A stretch of 64,000 bases of DNA from assembly GCF_900104185.1 (NCBI RefSeq), contig NZ_FNIZ01000002.1, positions 1 to 64,000 on the forward strand, read 5' to 3'. How positions within the stretch are numbered: the stretch's first letter is position 1; each line of letters opens with the position of its first letter. Of the stretch, positions 41,569 through 49,377 are shown in pieces. The notes under the pieces were generated by a model. The model did not search any database. It saw only the letters and a list, made by a program, of their open reading frames with translations, and was not told the DNA's origin. This stretch comes from Halobacillus aidingensis (lineage in GTDB: Bacteria > Bacillota > Bacilli > Bacillales > Halobacillaceae). A program made the position numbers and the translations under genes.

Positions 41569-41909
41569 TTGAAAAGATCGATACGATGTGTCTGGCTGTG
41601 AAGGACGTAGAAAAAGCCGGTACATGGTATGAGGAAAAGCTTGGATTTACCGTTTCTTTTAATGGGGATGGGTACCGGGTGCTGTCCATCGGCGATCATC
41701 CGGTGCCCTTGACCATTGAAGAGAAAGAAAACGTGGGATCATCAAGTCGAAATTATCCAATCTTTTTCACGAAGGATTTAGATGAAACGTATGAACAATT
41801 GAAAGAGAAAAAGGTGGACGTTGAGGACAAGCAGAAAGACTCTGAAAACTATTATTTCGATTTTTACGACTTGGATGAAAATCGACTTCAAGTTTGTTGT
41901 TATCATTGA
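41565..41909 (+). CDS. VOC family protein
   Basis: A 114-aa glyoxalase-fold protein with the N-terminal LAVKDVEKAGTWYEEKLGF motif and a C-terminal FYDLDENRLQVCC strand with the usual D-x-x-x-N. Substrate unknown. Coupled to the preceding membrane gene. Confidence 0.8.
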   Translation: MIEKIDTMCLAVKDVEKAGTWYEEKLGFTVSFNGDGYRVLSIGDHPVPLTIEEKENVGSSSRNYPIFFTKDLDETYEQLKEKKVDVEDKQKDSENYYFDFYDLDENRLQVCCYH

Positions 41910-41984
41910 ATCTATGAGATTTCGTACCATTTAAATGAATGAGGAGTTTTATAGACTTTTTCGAGGTGGAAGGAGGGATGAAAA

Positions 41985-42158
41985 ATGAAAAGATCCGTTA
42001 CAAATCATTCCCTGCATGGGGTTTGCGCAGGTATTGCTCATCATCTTGGTCTTTATCCTATGGCCATTCGCCTTTTGTTTATCGTTACACTTCCTTTCTC
42101 CTTCTTCCTTTACATTATTCTTGCCAATACGATGGATGCTGACCGTGCTTCCTTTTAG
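41985..42158 (+). CDS. Mini PspC-domain protein, 57 aa
   Basis: MKRSVTNHSLHGVCAGIAHH, then LGLYPMAIRLLFIVTLPFSF and FLYIILANTMDADRASF. The G-V-C-x-G-I-A-x-x-L pattern, the I-R-L-L-F segment and a single TM helix ending in Y-x-I-L-A are the PspC core. AAGGAGGG precedes it. PspC proteins relate to membrane stress; this one is shorter than the second copy at 51490 because its start and end are trimmed. Confidence 0.7.
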   Translation: MKRSVTNHSLHGVCAGIAHHLGLYPMAIRLLFIVTLPFSFFLYIILANTMDADRASF

Positions 42159-42198
42159 ATGTTTCACATAAGAAAATTTTATTGGAGGGATAACATTG

Positions 42199-42351
42199 AT
42201 GAAATTCTTTTTTCTTTTATCATCTATCATTGTTCCTGTTTCTTTATTTGTTGACCAGGCGGCAGCAGGGGTCCTTGCATCTTTGGTGTTCTTACTAACA
42301 GGTGCTTATTTCAGCAAGCCTCGTTTTCGCAAATACACGAATGAGTCCTGA
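42199..42351 (+). CDS. Small membrane protein, 50 aa
   Basis: MKFFFLLSSIIVPVSLFVDQ, then AAAGVLASLVFLLTGAYF and a basic tail (SKPRFRKYTNES). Two short hydrophobic segments; TTGGAGGG lies upstream. It follows the mini PspC gene and may be cotranscribed. Function unknown. Confidence 0.6.
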   Translation: MKFFFLLSSIIVPVSLFVDQAAAGVLASLVFLLTGAYFSKPRFRKYTNES

Positions 42352-42461
42352 TATTAAGTCATTCCAAATGAAAAAAAGACCGGAGAAAGTGGAAGGTCAT
42401 TATGTGGATATAGATTATATGAGTATAATTTTATAACGTATGGTTGTTGAGGAGGAAGACA

Positions 42462-42719
42462 TTGAAAGACGAGAAAAGAGAGCCTGAACGAAATAAATGG
42501 TACCTTTATGTAGTCGTGATTTACTGGCTTTTATATACAGCCAAAACCTTCTTCATAGAGGAGCGTTGGTTTGATTTTGTTTTTTATGGTTTGACGATCA
42601 TCGCGATAGCAGTTTTTGCAATCATTGAATTCAAAAAGCGGAAATTAGTCGTTTCTTTGGTGGCATGTGTGTTGTTTTTCGCGTATTTATTTGAGATCGT
42701 CCCTGTGCCTATCCCGTGA
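42462..42719 (+). CDS. Hypothetical membrane protein, 85 aa
   Basis: A charged N-terminus (KDEKREPERNKW) precedes three hydrophobic helices, the last ending in EIVPVPIP. The start is a TTG at 42462 with GAGGAGG 6 bases upstream; the next in-frame starts upstream lack a site. No family recognised. Confidence 0.6.
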   Translation: MKDEKREPERNKWYLYVVVIYWLLYTAKTFFIEERWFDFVFYGLTIIAIAVFAIIEFKKRKLVVSLVACVLFFAYLFEIVPVPIP

Positions 42720-42827
42720 AAAAGGTGAGGGAGAGGATTGTAACCAAGTAATAAACCCTGACCATCATCTTCATTTTTAAGTCGAATGGGTTAGTATAAA
42801 GCCGTTCGAAAATTGCCTGAATTCCCT

Positions 42828-43652
42828 TTATTGAATGACCAGACCGTTTTCTAATCCCCAATGAGTCTCCCCTTCTAAAGATCCTTGTTTGTTAACCTTC
42901 CCTTTAACAGTAATGGAGTCTCCTCTCTCCATTTTTAGATCCAATGATTGTCCCTCGAGGTTCTGGGTTTCGACGACAAAGGTGTAGGGCAGCATCTCTG
43001 TGCTGTTCGTCTCGATATTCAGCCAATTCTCTCCATTGTAAGTGCCGCCCGCAAAGACGACGAGAAAGTCAGGAAACGTTTGGACGAGCTTGCCTTTCCA
43101 TGTCACCTCTTTTTGATACATGAACCTTGTGAACGTATCAGACTTCAATGAATCTTCCAGCTTGTAAAAATGGTCGACCGTTTCTTCGAATCCATTGAAT
43201 TTCCCATCACGGAATTGGTGGACAAAAGACTGTTGTTCTGCAGAGTTAAAGTAGCCTCTATAGAGTCCTTCAAGGGGCTTTCTGGCTTCAAGGACTGCTT
43301 TGAAGCTGTCTTTTTGTGACATCTGACCGAGGAACATAAGGGCGATATTTTCATGGACAAGGGCGATCGGATGATCTTTGAGTTGCTCTGTTCCTTCAGC
43401 TGTTTCGTATTCGATGATGTCGATATCTCCTGTAGAGTATCCGTTTACGAATTTTTCATGTGACTGGACACTTTCAGATAAAGGCTCTTTCTCACCTTCC
43501 AACAGGTTTGATTCGTTGAGCCATTGGTAGACGTTATCTGCTGTGTATGCTCTATTATTTTCTTCTTTCGTTTCTTCCTTGTTTGGTGATTCATTCATGC
43601 ACCCGGTGAGCAAGAGAAGAAGCACGATGATCATGCTGATTGTTTTCCTCAC
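42828..43652 (-). CDS. Lipoprotein, 274 aa
   Basis: A signal peptide with lipobox LLTGC (Cys about 18) and a Glu/Asn-rich linker are followed by a mixed alpha-beta domain without a motif I recognise. The C-terminal part has repeated beta strands (ITVKGKVNKQGSLEGETHWGLE) that look like an OB or SH3-like fold. GTG start at 43652 with AGGAGG 6 bases upstream. Standing alone on the minus strand; role unknown. Confidence 0.65.
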   Translation of the reverse strand: MRKTISMIIVLLLLLTGCMNESPNKEETKEENNRAYTADNVYQWLNESNLLEGEKEPLSESVQSHEKFVNGYSTGDIDIIEYETAEGTEQLKDHPIALVHENIALMFLGQMSQKDSFKAVLEARKPLEGLYRGYFNSAEQQSFVHQFRDGKFNGFEETVDHFYKLEDSLKSDTFTRFMYQKEVTWKGKLVQTFPDFLVVFAGGTYNGENWLNIETNSTEMLPYTFVVETQNLEGQSLDLKMERGDSITVKGKVNKQGSLEGETHWGLENGLVIQ

Positions 43653-43848
43653 ATGTAACCTCCTGAAGTTCAAACTCTTCTAAGTATAAAGCAACAAATC
43701 TATGCTTGAAAGGGATGGAATATGTTTTAATAGAAGGACAACGATTAGATGGAGACTCCCATATATATAGAAAACATTCCGAAAACTATAGCATGGGAAA
43801 TTTGGCGGAGAAAATCATTTAGGTTATGTAGCGAAAGGGGAAGCAGTC

Positions 43849-44370
43849 ATGGGGGTTACATTTGAAAAACTGACAGAGCCAACGACACAAATCGCATCCG
43901 CATACCACCGATGGGAAAATGATACATCGCTCATTCCGATGGTCCGACCAAATCCTGATCAGGACGCATTGGAAAAAAGGTATGAAGTGACAACGGAAAG
44001 TTTGAAACAACGATTAAAGAACCATGAGATTTTCCTTATTTATATGGATGGTGAACTCGTTGGAGAAATGAATTACATGGTCAACCCTGGTCATTTACAT
44101 AGCAAAGAACAAGATACAGCCTGGATTGGAATTACCATTGGTGAGGCAGCCGGTCGAGGGAAAGGAATCGGATTCGAAGCCATCCGTTATCTGGAAGGTC
44201 GGATCAAAGGGGCTGGGTTGGACCGTGTTGAGCTTGGGGTGTTCGAATTCAATGAGAAGGCACAGAAGCTGTACAGGAAACTCGGGTATAAAGAGATTGC
44301 AAGAATCCCGGATTTCACGTATTGGAACGGAAGCAAGTGGGCCGACATCCGTATGGAGAAGTTTTTGTGA
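43849..44370 (+). CDS. GNAT family N-acetyltransferase
   Basis: A 173-aa acetyltransferase of the RimJ/RimL-like group. The acetyl-CoA loop is EAAGRGKGIGFEAI near residues 100-113, and the C-terminal FNEKAQKLYRKLGYKEIAR motif is complete. The acceptor is unknown. The ATG follows AAAGGGGAAGC. Confidence 0.85.
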   Translation: MGVTFEKLTEPTTQIASAYHRWENDTSLIPMVRPNPDQDALEKRYEVTTESLKQRLKNHEIFLIYMDGELVGEMNYMVNPGHLHSKEQDTAWIGITIGEAAGRGKGIGFEAIRYLEGRIKGAGLDRVELGVFEFNEKAQKLYRKLGYKEIARIPDFTYWNGSKWADIRMEKFL

Positions 44371-44501
44371 AGAGAAACAAAAACGGAAGTTTAATAGAGA
44401 AAAAATAAAACGGAATGTGGATGGGCAGAAAGTCGAAAAACTCTTATAATAGAAGTAGTGACTTTTGTTTACGATTATATAGAAAGAAAAGGAGGCCCGA
44501 T

Positions 44502-45212
44502 ATGCGACACGATATACAACCGAACGAACGCGCTTTCTCTACGAAGGAAGTAGCTGAAGAAGTCGGGATCGCCACAACGACGGTCAGACGGTATGGGCAG
44601 CTTTTGGAACAGAACGGGTATGAGTTTTTCAAAGATGGCGACCGGCGGATTTTTGTAAGGTCAGATGTCGAGGTTCTCAAAAAAATCCGCGATTCGGAAT
44701 TGCCGAAAGAAGATAAAATAAAAGAAATTGTAGAAGAACAGAAGGAGCTTCTTGCAGGCTATGAGTCTCGGGAACTCGCACTTTCGGATACATATGACGG
44801 AACGGATTTGCAAGATTCTGATCAGATGAAAGAGATGTTCCGTTTTCTAGCCAGTGAGCTTGCGGCCTCAAGAGAAATGAACGTTCAGTTGAAAAATGAT
44901 ATGGATGAACTGAAAACGACCGTATCCCGTTTAAAACAGGATCACCATGTCATAAGCTCCGGAGTCGGAAACTTTTCACAAAAGACGCATACGAAAATGG
45001 ATAAGATGATGCAGCAGCAGAAAGAACAGTACGATGAATTACTGCGTCAGGAGCAGGAAAAATCAGAGTATCTGCAAAAAGAGCTCCAGGAAATGCGGGA
45101 AGAACAGAAGAAAGTGTGGCGCTCCCAAAGTGAGTTCAATGAACGGTTGGAACATTCGGTCAAACATTCCCGGGGAACCCTTGGTAAAATCATGTCCTTA
45201 TTCAAAAAATAG
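44502..45212 (+). CDS. MerR-type HTH protein with long coiled coil
   Basis: A 236-aa protein. An N-terminal MerR-like HTH (FSTKEVAEEVGIATTTVRRY, then DRRIFVRSDVEVL, about residues 10-60) is followed by an acidic linker. From about residue 105 to 225 comes a long charged coiled coil, with a C-terminal GKIMSLFKK. This layout resembles RacA-like or DUF3967 proteins that bridge DNA and membrane or partner proteins, rather than effector-sensing MerR regulators (inference). AAAAGGAGG precedes the ATG at 44502. Confidence 0.7.
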   Translation: MRHDIQPNERAFSTKEVAEEVGIATTTVRRYGQLLEQNGYEFFKDGDRRIFVRSDVEVLKKIRDSELPKEDKIKEIVEEQKELLAGYESRELALSDTYDGTDLQDSDQMKEMFRFLASELAASREMNVQLKNDMDELKTTVSRLKQDHHVISSGVGNFSQKTHTKMDKMMQQQKEQYDELLRQEQEKSEYLQKELQEMREEQKKVWRSQSEFNERLEHSVKHSRGTLGKIMSLFKK

Positions 45213-45221
45213 CAGCGAGAG

Positions 45222-45256
45222 ACGCTTGAATCCAGTGAAGGTTCAAGTGTTTTTTG
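45222..45256 (+). terminator. Terminator of the MerR/coiled-coil gene
   Basis: ACGCTTGAA pairs with TTCAAGTGT (one G-T pair), followed by T6. Confidence 0.75.
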
Positions 45257-45282
45257 TATAAAATCCTAGGAAGGGTGAGTGG

Positions 45283-45774
45283 ATGAAGAGGTTGACCCTC
45301 GTCATGATGCTTGTGCTGATTGGTGCTATGCCTGTGGATGCTTATGTCGTCAAAGAGGACACTATAGTGGTAGAGAAATCGAACCACCTAGACGCCACCC
45401 AACTTCCATCAATCGTCATTCTTTATGATTCTGAGATGAAAAGAAAGATAGAGGTCGAATCTATAAAGGAGATTATGACGATTACTGAAGGGATAAAGGG
45501 AGCCTCATCTGTTAAAGGAGAATGGGCGAAAGGGGAAAAATTGGGTACCCTGGATTTTGGAAATGAAGAACTGATTGATGTTTATTATGGTAAGGATCGA
45601 GAGAACGTCTATCTGCTTGGAAACGCAGAAACGATGTCCATGTCCAGAAAAGACTTCTTCTCTCTCTTTTATCCTTCCATTCACACCCGCCCGCTTCCTC
45701 CAGGTGAAGGTGGGGATGTTCAACCCCTTCCGCCGGGCCAAACCGTTCAACCAGATGACTTCCTTCCTTTATAA
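45283..45774 (+). CDS. Hypothetical secreted protein
   Basis: A 163-aa protein with a signal peptide (about residues 1-20, ending MPVDAY). A beta-rich body follows, and then a proline-rich C-terminus with two PLPPG motifs (RPLPPGEGG, QPLPPGQT). The ATG is preceded by AGGAAGGGTGAG. No family recognised. Confidence 0.6.
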   Translation: MKRLTLVMMLVLIGAMPVDAYVVKEDTIVVEKSNHLDATQLPSIVILYDSEMKRKIEVESIKEIMTITEGIKGASSVKGEWAKGEKLGTLDFGNEELIDVYYGKDRENVYLLGNAETMSMSRKDFFSLFYPSIHTRPLPPGEGGDVQPLPPGQTVQPDDFLPL

Positions 45775-45879
45775 ACGAACGTACGTTTTCAGACCAATGG
45801 TGTAGATGATATTCCTTCCAATCTCGGATTCAAGTCGATGCCTTTTCCCATAACCTAAGAAGTAAGGAGGTTATGAAAA

Positions 45880-46398
45880 ATGAGTATCGTTATTTTTAGT
45901 GGAACACCGAGGAAGAATGGACGGACAAAGATTGTGGCTCAGACTTTAGAACATAAATTGAATGGCACGTTGGTCGACTTAAGCAAGCTGGATCTTCCAT
46001 TATTCAATGGGGAAGAAACGCAGGGAGATCATCCATCGGTCCAGTGGCTGCGGAGGGTTGTCGCAGAAGCGGAAGGTTTTATTTGGGTGTCGCCGGAATA
46101 TCATAATGGTATGAGCGGTGCTTTGAAAAATGCGTTGGAGTTTTTGAGTGGTGCGCATTTTAAAAGGAAACCGACGTTACTGCTTGCTGTATCTGGAGGT
46201 GGGAAAGGCGGCATCAATGCACTGAATCAAATGCGCACGGTCGGGCGTGGACTCTACGCAGCCGTCGCTCCCGGGCAGTTGATCTTTGATCCGGAACACT
46301 TTGAGGGGAATCGTTTGAGGTTGGAAATGGAAGAAAAGCTGGATTTGTTGTTAGCGGAATTTATGGCGGGTCGCTTTTTGGACGTAAAGAGCAGTTGA
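45880..46398 (+). CDS. NADPH-dependent FMN reductase
   Basis: A 172-aa flavodoxin-like reductase. The FMN phosphate loop is SGTPRKNGRTK (residues 6-16), the conserved SPEYHNGMSGALKNALEFL lies near 73-91, and AVSGGGKGG near 107. It reduces FMN, quinones or azo dyes with NAD(P)H; the physiological substrate is unclear. AAGGAGG precedes the ATG. Confidence 0.88.
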   Translation: MSIVIFSGTPRKNGRTKIVAQTLEHKLNGTLVDLSKLDLPLFNGEETQGDHPSVQWLRRVVAEAEGFIWVSPEYHNGMSGALKNALEFLSGAHFKRKPTLLLAVSGGGKGGINALNQMRTVGRGLYAAVAPGQLIFDPEHFEGNRLRLEMEEKLDLLLAEFMAGRFLDVKSS

Positions 46399-46404
46399 AT
46401 GGGT

Positions 46405-46509
46405 GTTATTTGAGAATTCGACAATGTTATTTAAGTATTCGACTCCGTTATTTAAGAATCTGAGCGGGTTAATAAGGGATTCGACAAACGAATTTTGGAA
46501 TTCGACACA
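46405..46509 (+). repeat. Second 21-bp tandem repeat array (5 units)
   Basis: Five contiguous 21-bp units start at 46405, 46426, 46447, 46468 and 46489. The first four approximate GTTATTTAAGAATTCGACNNN; the fifth keeps only the GAATTCGAC half. It ends about 14 bp before the ribosome site of the histidine kinase gene. Confidence 0.8.
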
Positions 46510-46532
46510 ACTAAGCGGAAGGAGGTAGAGCC

Positions 46533-48050
46533 ATGAGTGGATATGAACGCGTCGAAGAATTGAACATTATGAAAGTAATTGCTGAAACGCTTAACCGTTG
46601 TAATGACATGACGGTGATGCTTCAGACCGTGTTGGGAAAATTGCTCGAGCTGACAAAGCTTGAAGCGGGATGGATATTTCTCATCGACAGCCCTGAGGAG
46701 TATGTGCTCGCTGCTCATCATGGGCTTCCTCCAGCTTTATCGTGGGGGGCGTACAAGCCGATGTGCAGCGGGGATTGTTACTGCTTGAGCCGTTATCGCA
46801 ATGGGAAGCTGACGGAGCCGGTCAACATCATTGAATGTAAGCGGCTGAATGAAGCGATTCAGCACGCTTGGGGGGATACGAATGGCATCACCCACCATGC
46901 GACGATCCCTCTTGGGGACGGGGAGGAATCTTTCGGGTTGTTGAACGTCGCTTCTCCCCGGAAGGAGAAATTTTCACAGGAAGAATTAACTTTGCTTCAA
47001 TCGCTCGGTTTTCAAATCGGGACAGCCATACGCAGGACACGTTTGTATCAAGATGAGCGGAGGCGAGCGGAAAGCTTTGAAAAATTAAATCAGCTTGCCG
47101 GGTTTTTATGGTCAGCGGATGACTTTTATGATTTGCAAGAGATCTTAGAGAAGGACGGGCGGGGAATTTTTGGCTGGTCTTCGGTTGGTTGTTACATAGA
47201 AAATCAAATGGGCAAGAAGCCTGCTTTTGCGTTGACGGAAGAAGTCAGAGTCGAAGAATCTCTTGGGGTCATACCAATTACAAGACAACAGGTTGTAACA
47301 GGAGCAGTCTGGATCGAACCAGCGGGCACCTCGTTCCAGCCTAGTGACCGTGAATTCTTCATGGCATTGGGACGGCATTTGACGCTCGTTTATGAAAGCA
47401 TCGCCCTAAAAGAGAAACGGCAGGAGTTGCTGCTTCATGAAGAGCGGAAACGCCTGGCACGCGATCTGCATGATTCTGTGAATCAGAAACTCTTCTCCTT
47501 ATCGTTGACGGCTAAGGGCGCAAAGGAAATCGTGTCCAAGTATGACTCGTCACTCGGAGAATTGATGGATGAAATGTTGTCCATGTCCCAGCAGTCTTTG
47601 AAAGAGATGCGTTCATTGATTTGGCAGCTGCGACCGGTGGGACTGGAAGAGGGACTGCTTTCTGCCATGAAAAAATATGGAGAGCATCTCGGCCTCTGTG
47701 TTCAGTTTGAAATGGAACGTCTCCCCGACTGGTCACGCCAGGCAGAAGAAACGCTGTGGCGAATTAGTCAGGAAGCGATGAACAATGTGGCGAAGCACGC
47801 GAATACGAAAGAGGTCACGGTCCGCCTTTTTGATACAGATGGAGGAGCGGGCATGACTGTGATGGATCATGGGAGTGGATTTCAAATAGAAGCGGATGAC
47901 GAGCGACAGACGCTCGGACTAATCAGCATGAGAGAACGGGCAGAACTATTAGGTGGAGAACTTGCTGTGAGAAGCGAACCGGAAACAGGAACGACCATTG
48001 ATGTCTTTTTACCGTACCGGAGGGAGAGGAGGAATGAGGATGAAAATTAA
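46533..48050 (+). CDS. GAF-domain sensor histidine kinase (NarX/LiaS type)
   Basis: A 505-aa soluble kinase without TM helices. A GAF domain (about 15-170) contains a cysteine group, CSGDCYC then ECKRL about 20 residues on. A second sensory region (about 185-285) follows. The HisKA_3 H-box is RLARDLHDSVNQ near residue 312, and the HATPase domain shows EAMNNVAKHANTKEV, MDHGSGF and GLISMRERAELLGG. Cytoplasmic GAF kinases with clustered cysteines often sense redox, oxygen or iron-sulfur state (NreB/AirS/YhcY group; inference). It overlaps its response regulator by 11 bp. Confidence 0.9.
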   Translation: MSGYERVEELNIMKVIAETLNRCNDMTVMLQTVLGKLLELTKLEAGWIFLIDSPEEYVLAAHHGLPPALSWGAYKPMCSGDCYCLSRYRNGKLTEPVNIIECKRLNEAIQHAWGDTNGITHHATIPLGDGEESFGLLNVASPRKEKFSQEELTLLQSLGFQIGTAIRRTRLYQDERRRAESFEKLNQLAGFLWSADDFYDLQEILEKDGRGIFGWSSVGCYIENQMGKKPAFALTEEVRVEESLGVIPITRQQVVTGAVWIEPAGTSFQPSDREFFMALGRHLTLVYESIALKEKRQELLLHEERKRLARDLHDSVNQKLFSLSLTAKGAKEIVSKYDSSLGELMDEMLSMSQQSLKEMRSLIWQLRPVGLEEGLLSAMKKYGEHLGLCVQFEMERLPDWSRQAEETLWRISQEAMNNVAKHANTKEVTVRLFDTDGGAGMTVMDHGSGFQIEADDERQTLGLISMRERAELLGGELAVRSEPETGTTIDVFLPYRRERRNEDEN

Positions 48051-48702
48051 AGTGATGCTCGTGGATGATCATCTCGTCGTGTTAAGAGGGTTGAAGTTTT
48101 TTCTGAACACGCAGGAAGATATCGAGGTCGTCGGTGAAGTGGAAAATGGGGAGAAAGCACTGAACGCCTATAAAGAATGGAATCCGGATGTTGTTCTGAT
48201 GGATTTGATGATGCCTGTCATGGATGGAGTAGAAGCGACGAAAAAATTACGAGCAGCCCATCCGGAAGTAAAGGTGGTCGTCCTGACAAGCTATTCTGAT
48301 CAGGATCATGTTATTCCTGCGCTGCAAGCGGGGGCTGTCGGCTATCAGCTGAAAGATGTCGACCCCGATGAACTTGTAAAAACAATCAGAGCCGCGTCCA
48401 AAGGGGAAAAACTTCTGCACCCGAAAGCAACGAATCTACTTTTGGAACAAATGAGTAATGGAGGGGAAAAGAAAGAACCTGGCGTCCATTTCAAGCTGAC
48501 GAACAGGGAGAAAGATGTACTCTATCAAATCACGCTTGGGAAAAGCAACAAAGAAATTGCGAGCGACTTGTACATAACAGAAAAAACGGTCAAAACGCAT
48601 GTGAGTAATCTTTTAAGCAAGCTGCAGGTCCATGATCGTACACAGGCGGCGATTTACGCCATGAAAGAAAATCTATTTGCCGACCGTTCGATAGAAAATT
48701 AA
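48040..48702 (+). CDS. NarL/FixJ-family response regulator
   Basis: A 220-aa regulator. The receiver domain has phosphoacceptor Asp55 (VVLMDLMMP), acidic Asp9/Asp10 and the switch Thr in VVLTSYSD. The C-terminal LuxR HTH runs from about residue 150 (LTNREKDVLYQI to EKTVKTHVSNLL). The ATG at 48040 is chosen because AGGAGG lies 7 bases upstream; the ATG at 48034 would be only one base from it. It is cotranscribed with the kinase. Targets unknown. Confidence 0.92.
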   Translation: MKIKVMLVDDHLVVLRGLKFFLNTQEDIEVVGEVENGEKALNAYKEWNPDVVLMDLMMPVMDGVEATKKLRAAHPEVKVVVLTSYSDQDHVIPALQAGAVGYQLKDVDPDELVKTIRAASKGEKLLHPKATNLLLEQMSNGGEKKEPGVHFKLTNREKDVLYQITLGKSNKEIASDLYITEKTVKTHVSNLLSKLQVHDRTQAAIYAMKENLFADRSIEN

Positions 48703-48709
48703 TTTGATC

Positions 48710-48743
48710 AAAAGTCTCCTCCCCAGGGAAGAGGCTTTTTTAT
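48710..48743 (+). terminator. Terminator of the two-component operon
   Basis: AAAAGTCTCCTC pairs imperfectly with GAAGAGGCTTTT, followed by T residues. Confidence 0.6.
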
Positions 48744-48882
48744 TTGTGCTCTTACACAATCATGCATTGTAGTTTTTTTAGACTCGACACGGAAATTATG
48801 AAACCGTTTGGATGCACAGTCGTATAAGATAGTGGAAGAAATGACACTTTCTTACATCATAAGCTTATGAGGAGAGATGGAA

Positions 48883-49377
48883 ATGCAGGCGTTAATGGAA
48901 GTTCCCAAACAACAATTATCGAAGGACAGTGTGAAAGTATGGATCATTAGTGAAACCATAGGGAATCTGATTGGTTTCGTGATTCTTGCAGCGCTGTTCG
49001 TCACAGATCATTATTTTTCCTGGCCCGACTGGGTTGAATGGCTCCTTATTGCTCTTACGGTGCTTTCCATTTTATCAACCATCTGGTCATTCTATAGAGC
49101 TTCCTTGTTATATAAGCACTGGCGGTATGACGTCAATGAAGAATATTTGCAACTGAAATCTGGAGCCCTGCATGAACAGCATCACATCATACCTATGACA
49201 AAAATCCAATCGGTTTCGACTCACCAGGGTCCCTTACTTAAAAAGTACAATCTCTATTCTGTCAAAATAAATACGGTGGGATCCGATCATGAAATTCCAG
49301 CCTTGCCTAGGGCGAAAGCGTTTGAATTAAGAGATCGAATTGCTGTGTATGCCAAAGTGGAGGAGGTGGAGATATGA
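48883..49377 (+). CDS. ydbS: PH-domain membrane protein (YdbS-like)
   Basis: A 164-aa protein with two TM helices (about 22-42 and 50-70) followed by a bacterial PH (bPH2, YdbS) domain with the family motif IPMTKIQSVSTHQGPLLKKYNLYSVKI. In B. subtilis YdbS and YdbT work together and are linked to resistance to the bacteriocin amylocyclicin. The ATG at 48883 has GAGGAG 8 bases upstream; the ATG two codons earlier is too close. It overlaps the ydbT-like gene by 4 bp. Confidence 0.85.
   Translation: MQALMEVPKQQLSKDSVKVWIISETIGNLIGFVILAALFVTDHYFSWPDWVEWLLIALTVLSILSTIWSFYRASLLYKHWRYDVNEEYLQLKSGALHEQHHIIPMTKIQSVSTHQGPLLKKYNLYSVKINTVGSDHEIPALPRAKAFELRDRIAVYAKVEEVEI

Noticed and set aside
46405-46509. 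CRISPR array or coding repeat
   Set aside because: No spacers; several units contain in-frame stops (TTTGAG/TTTAAG contexts) and there is no start site.
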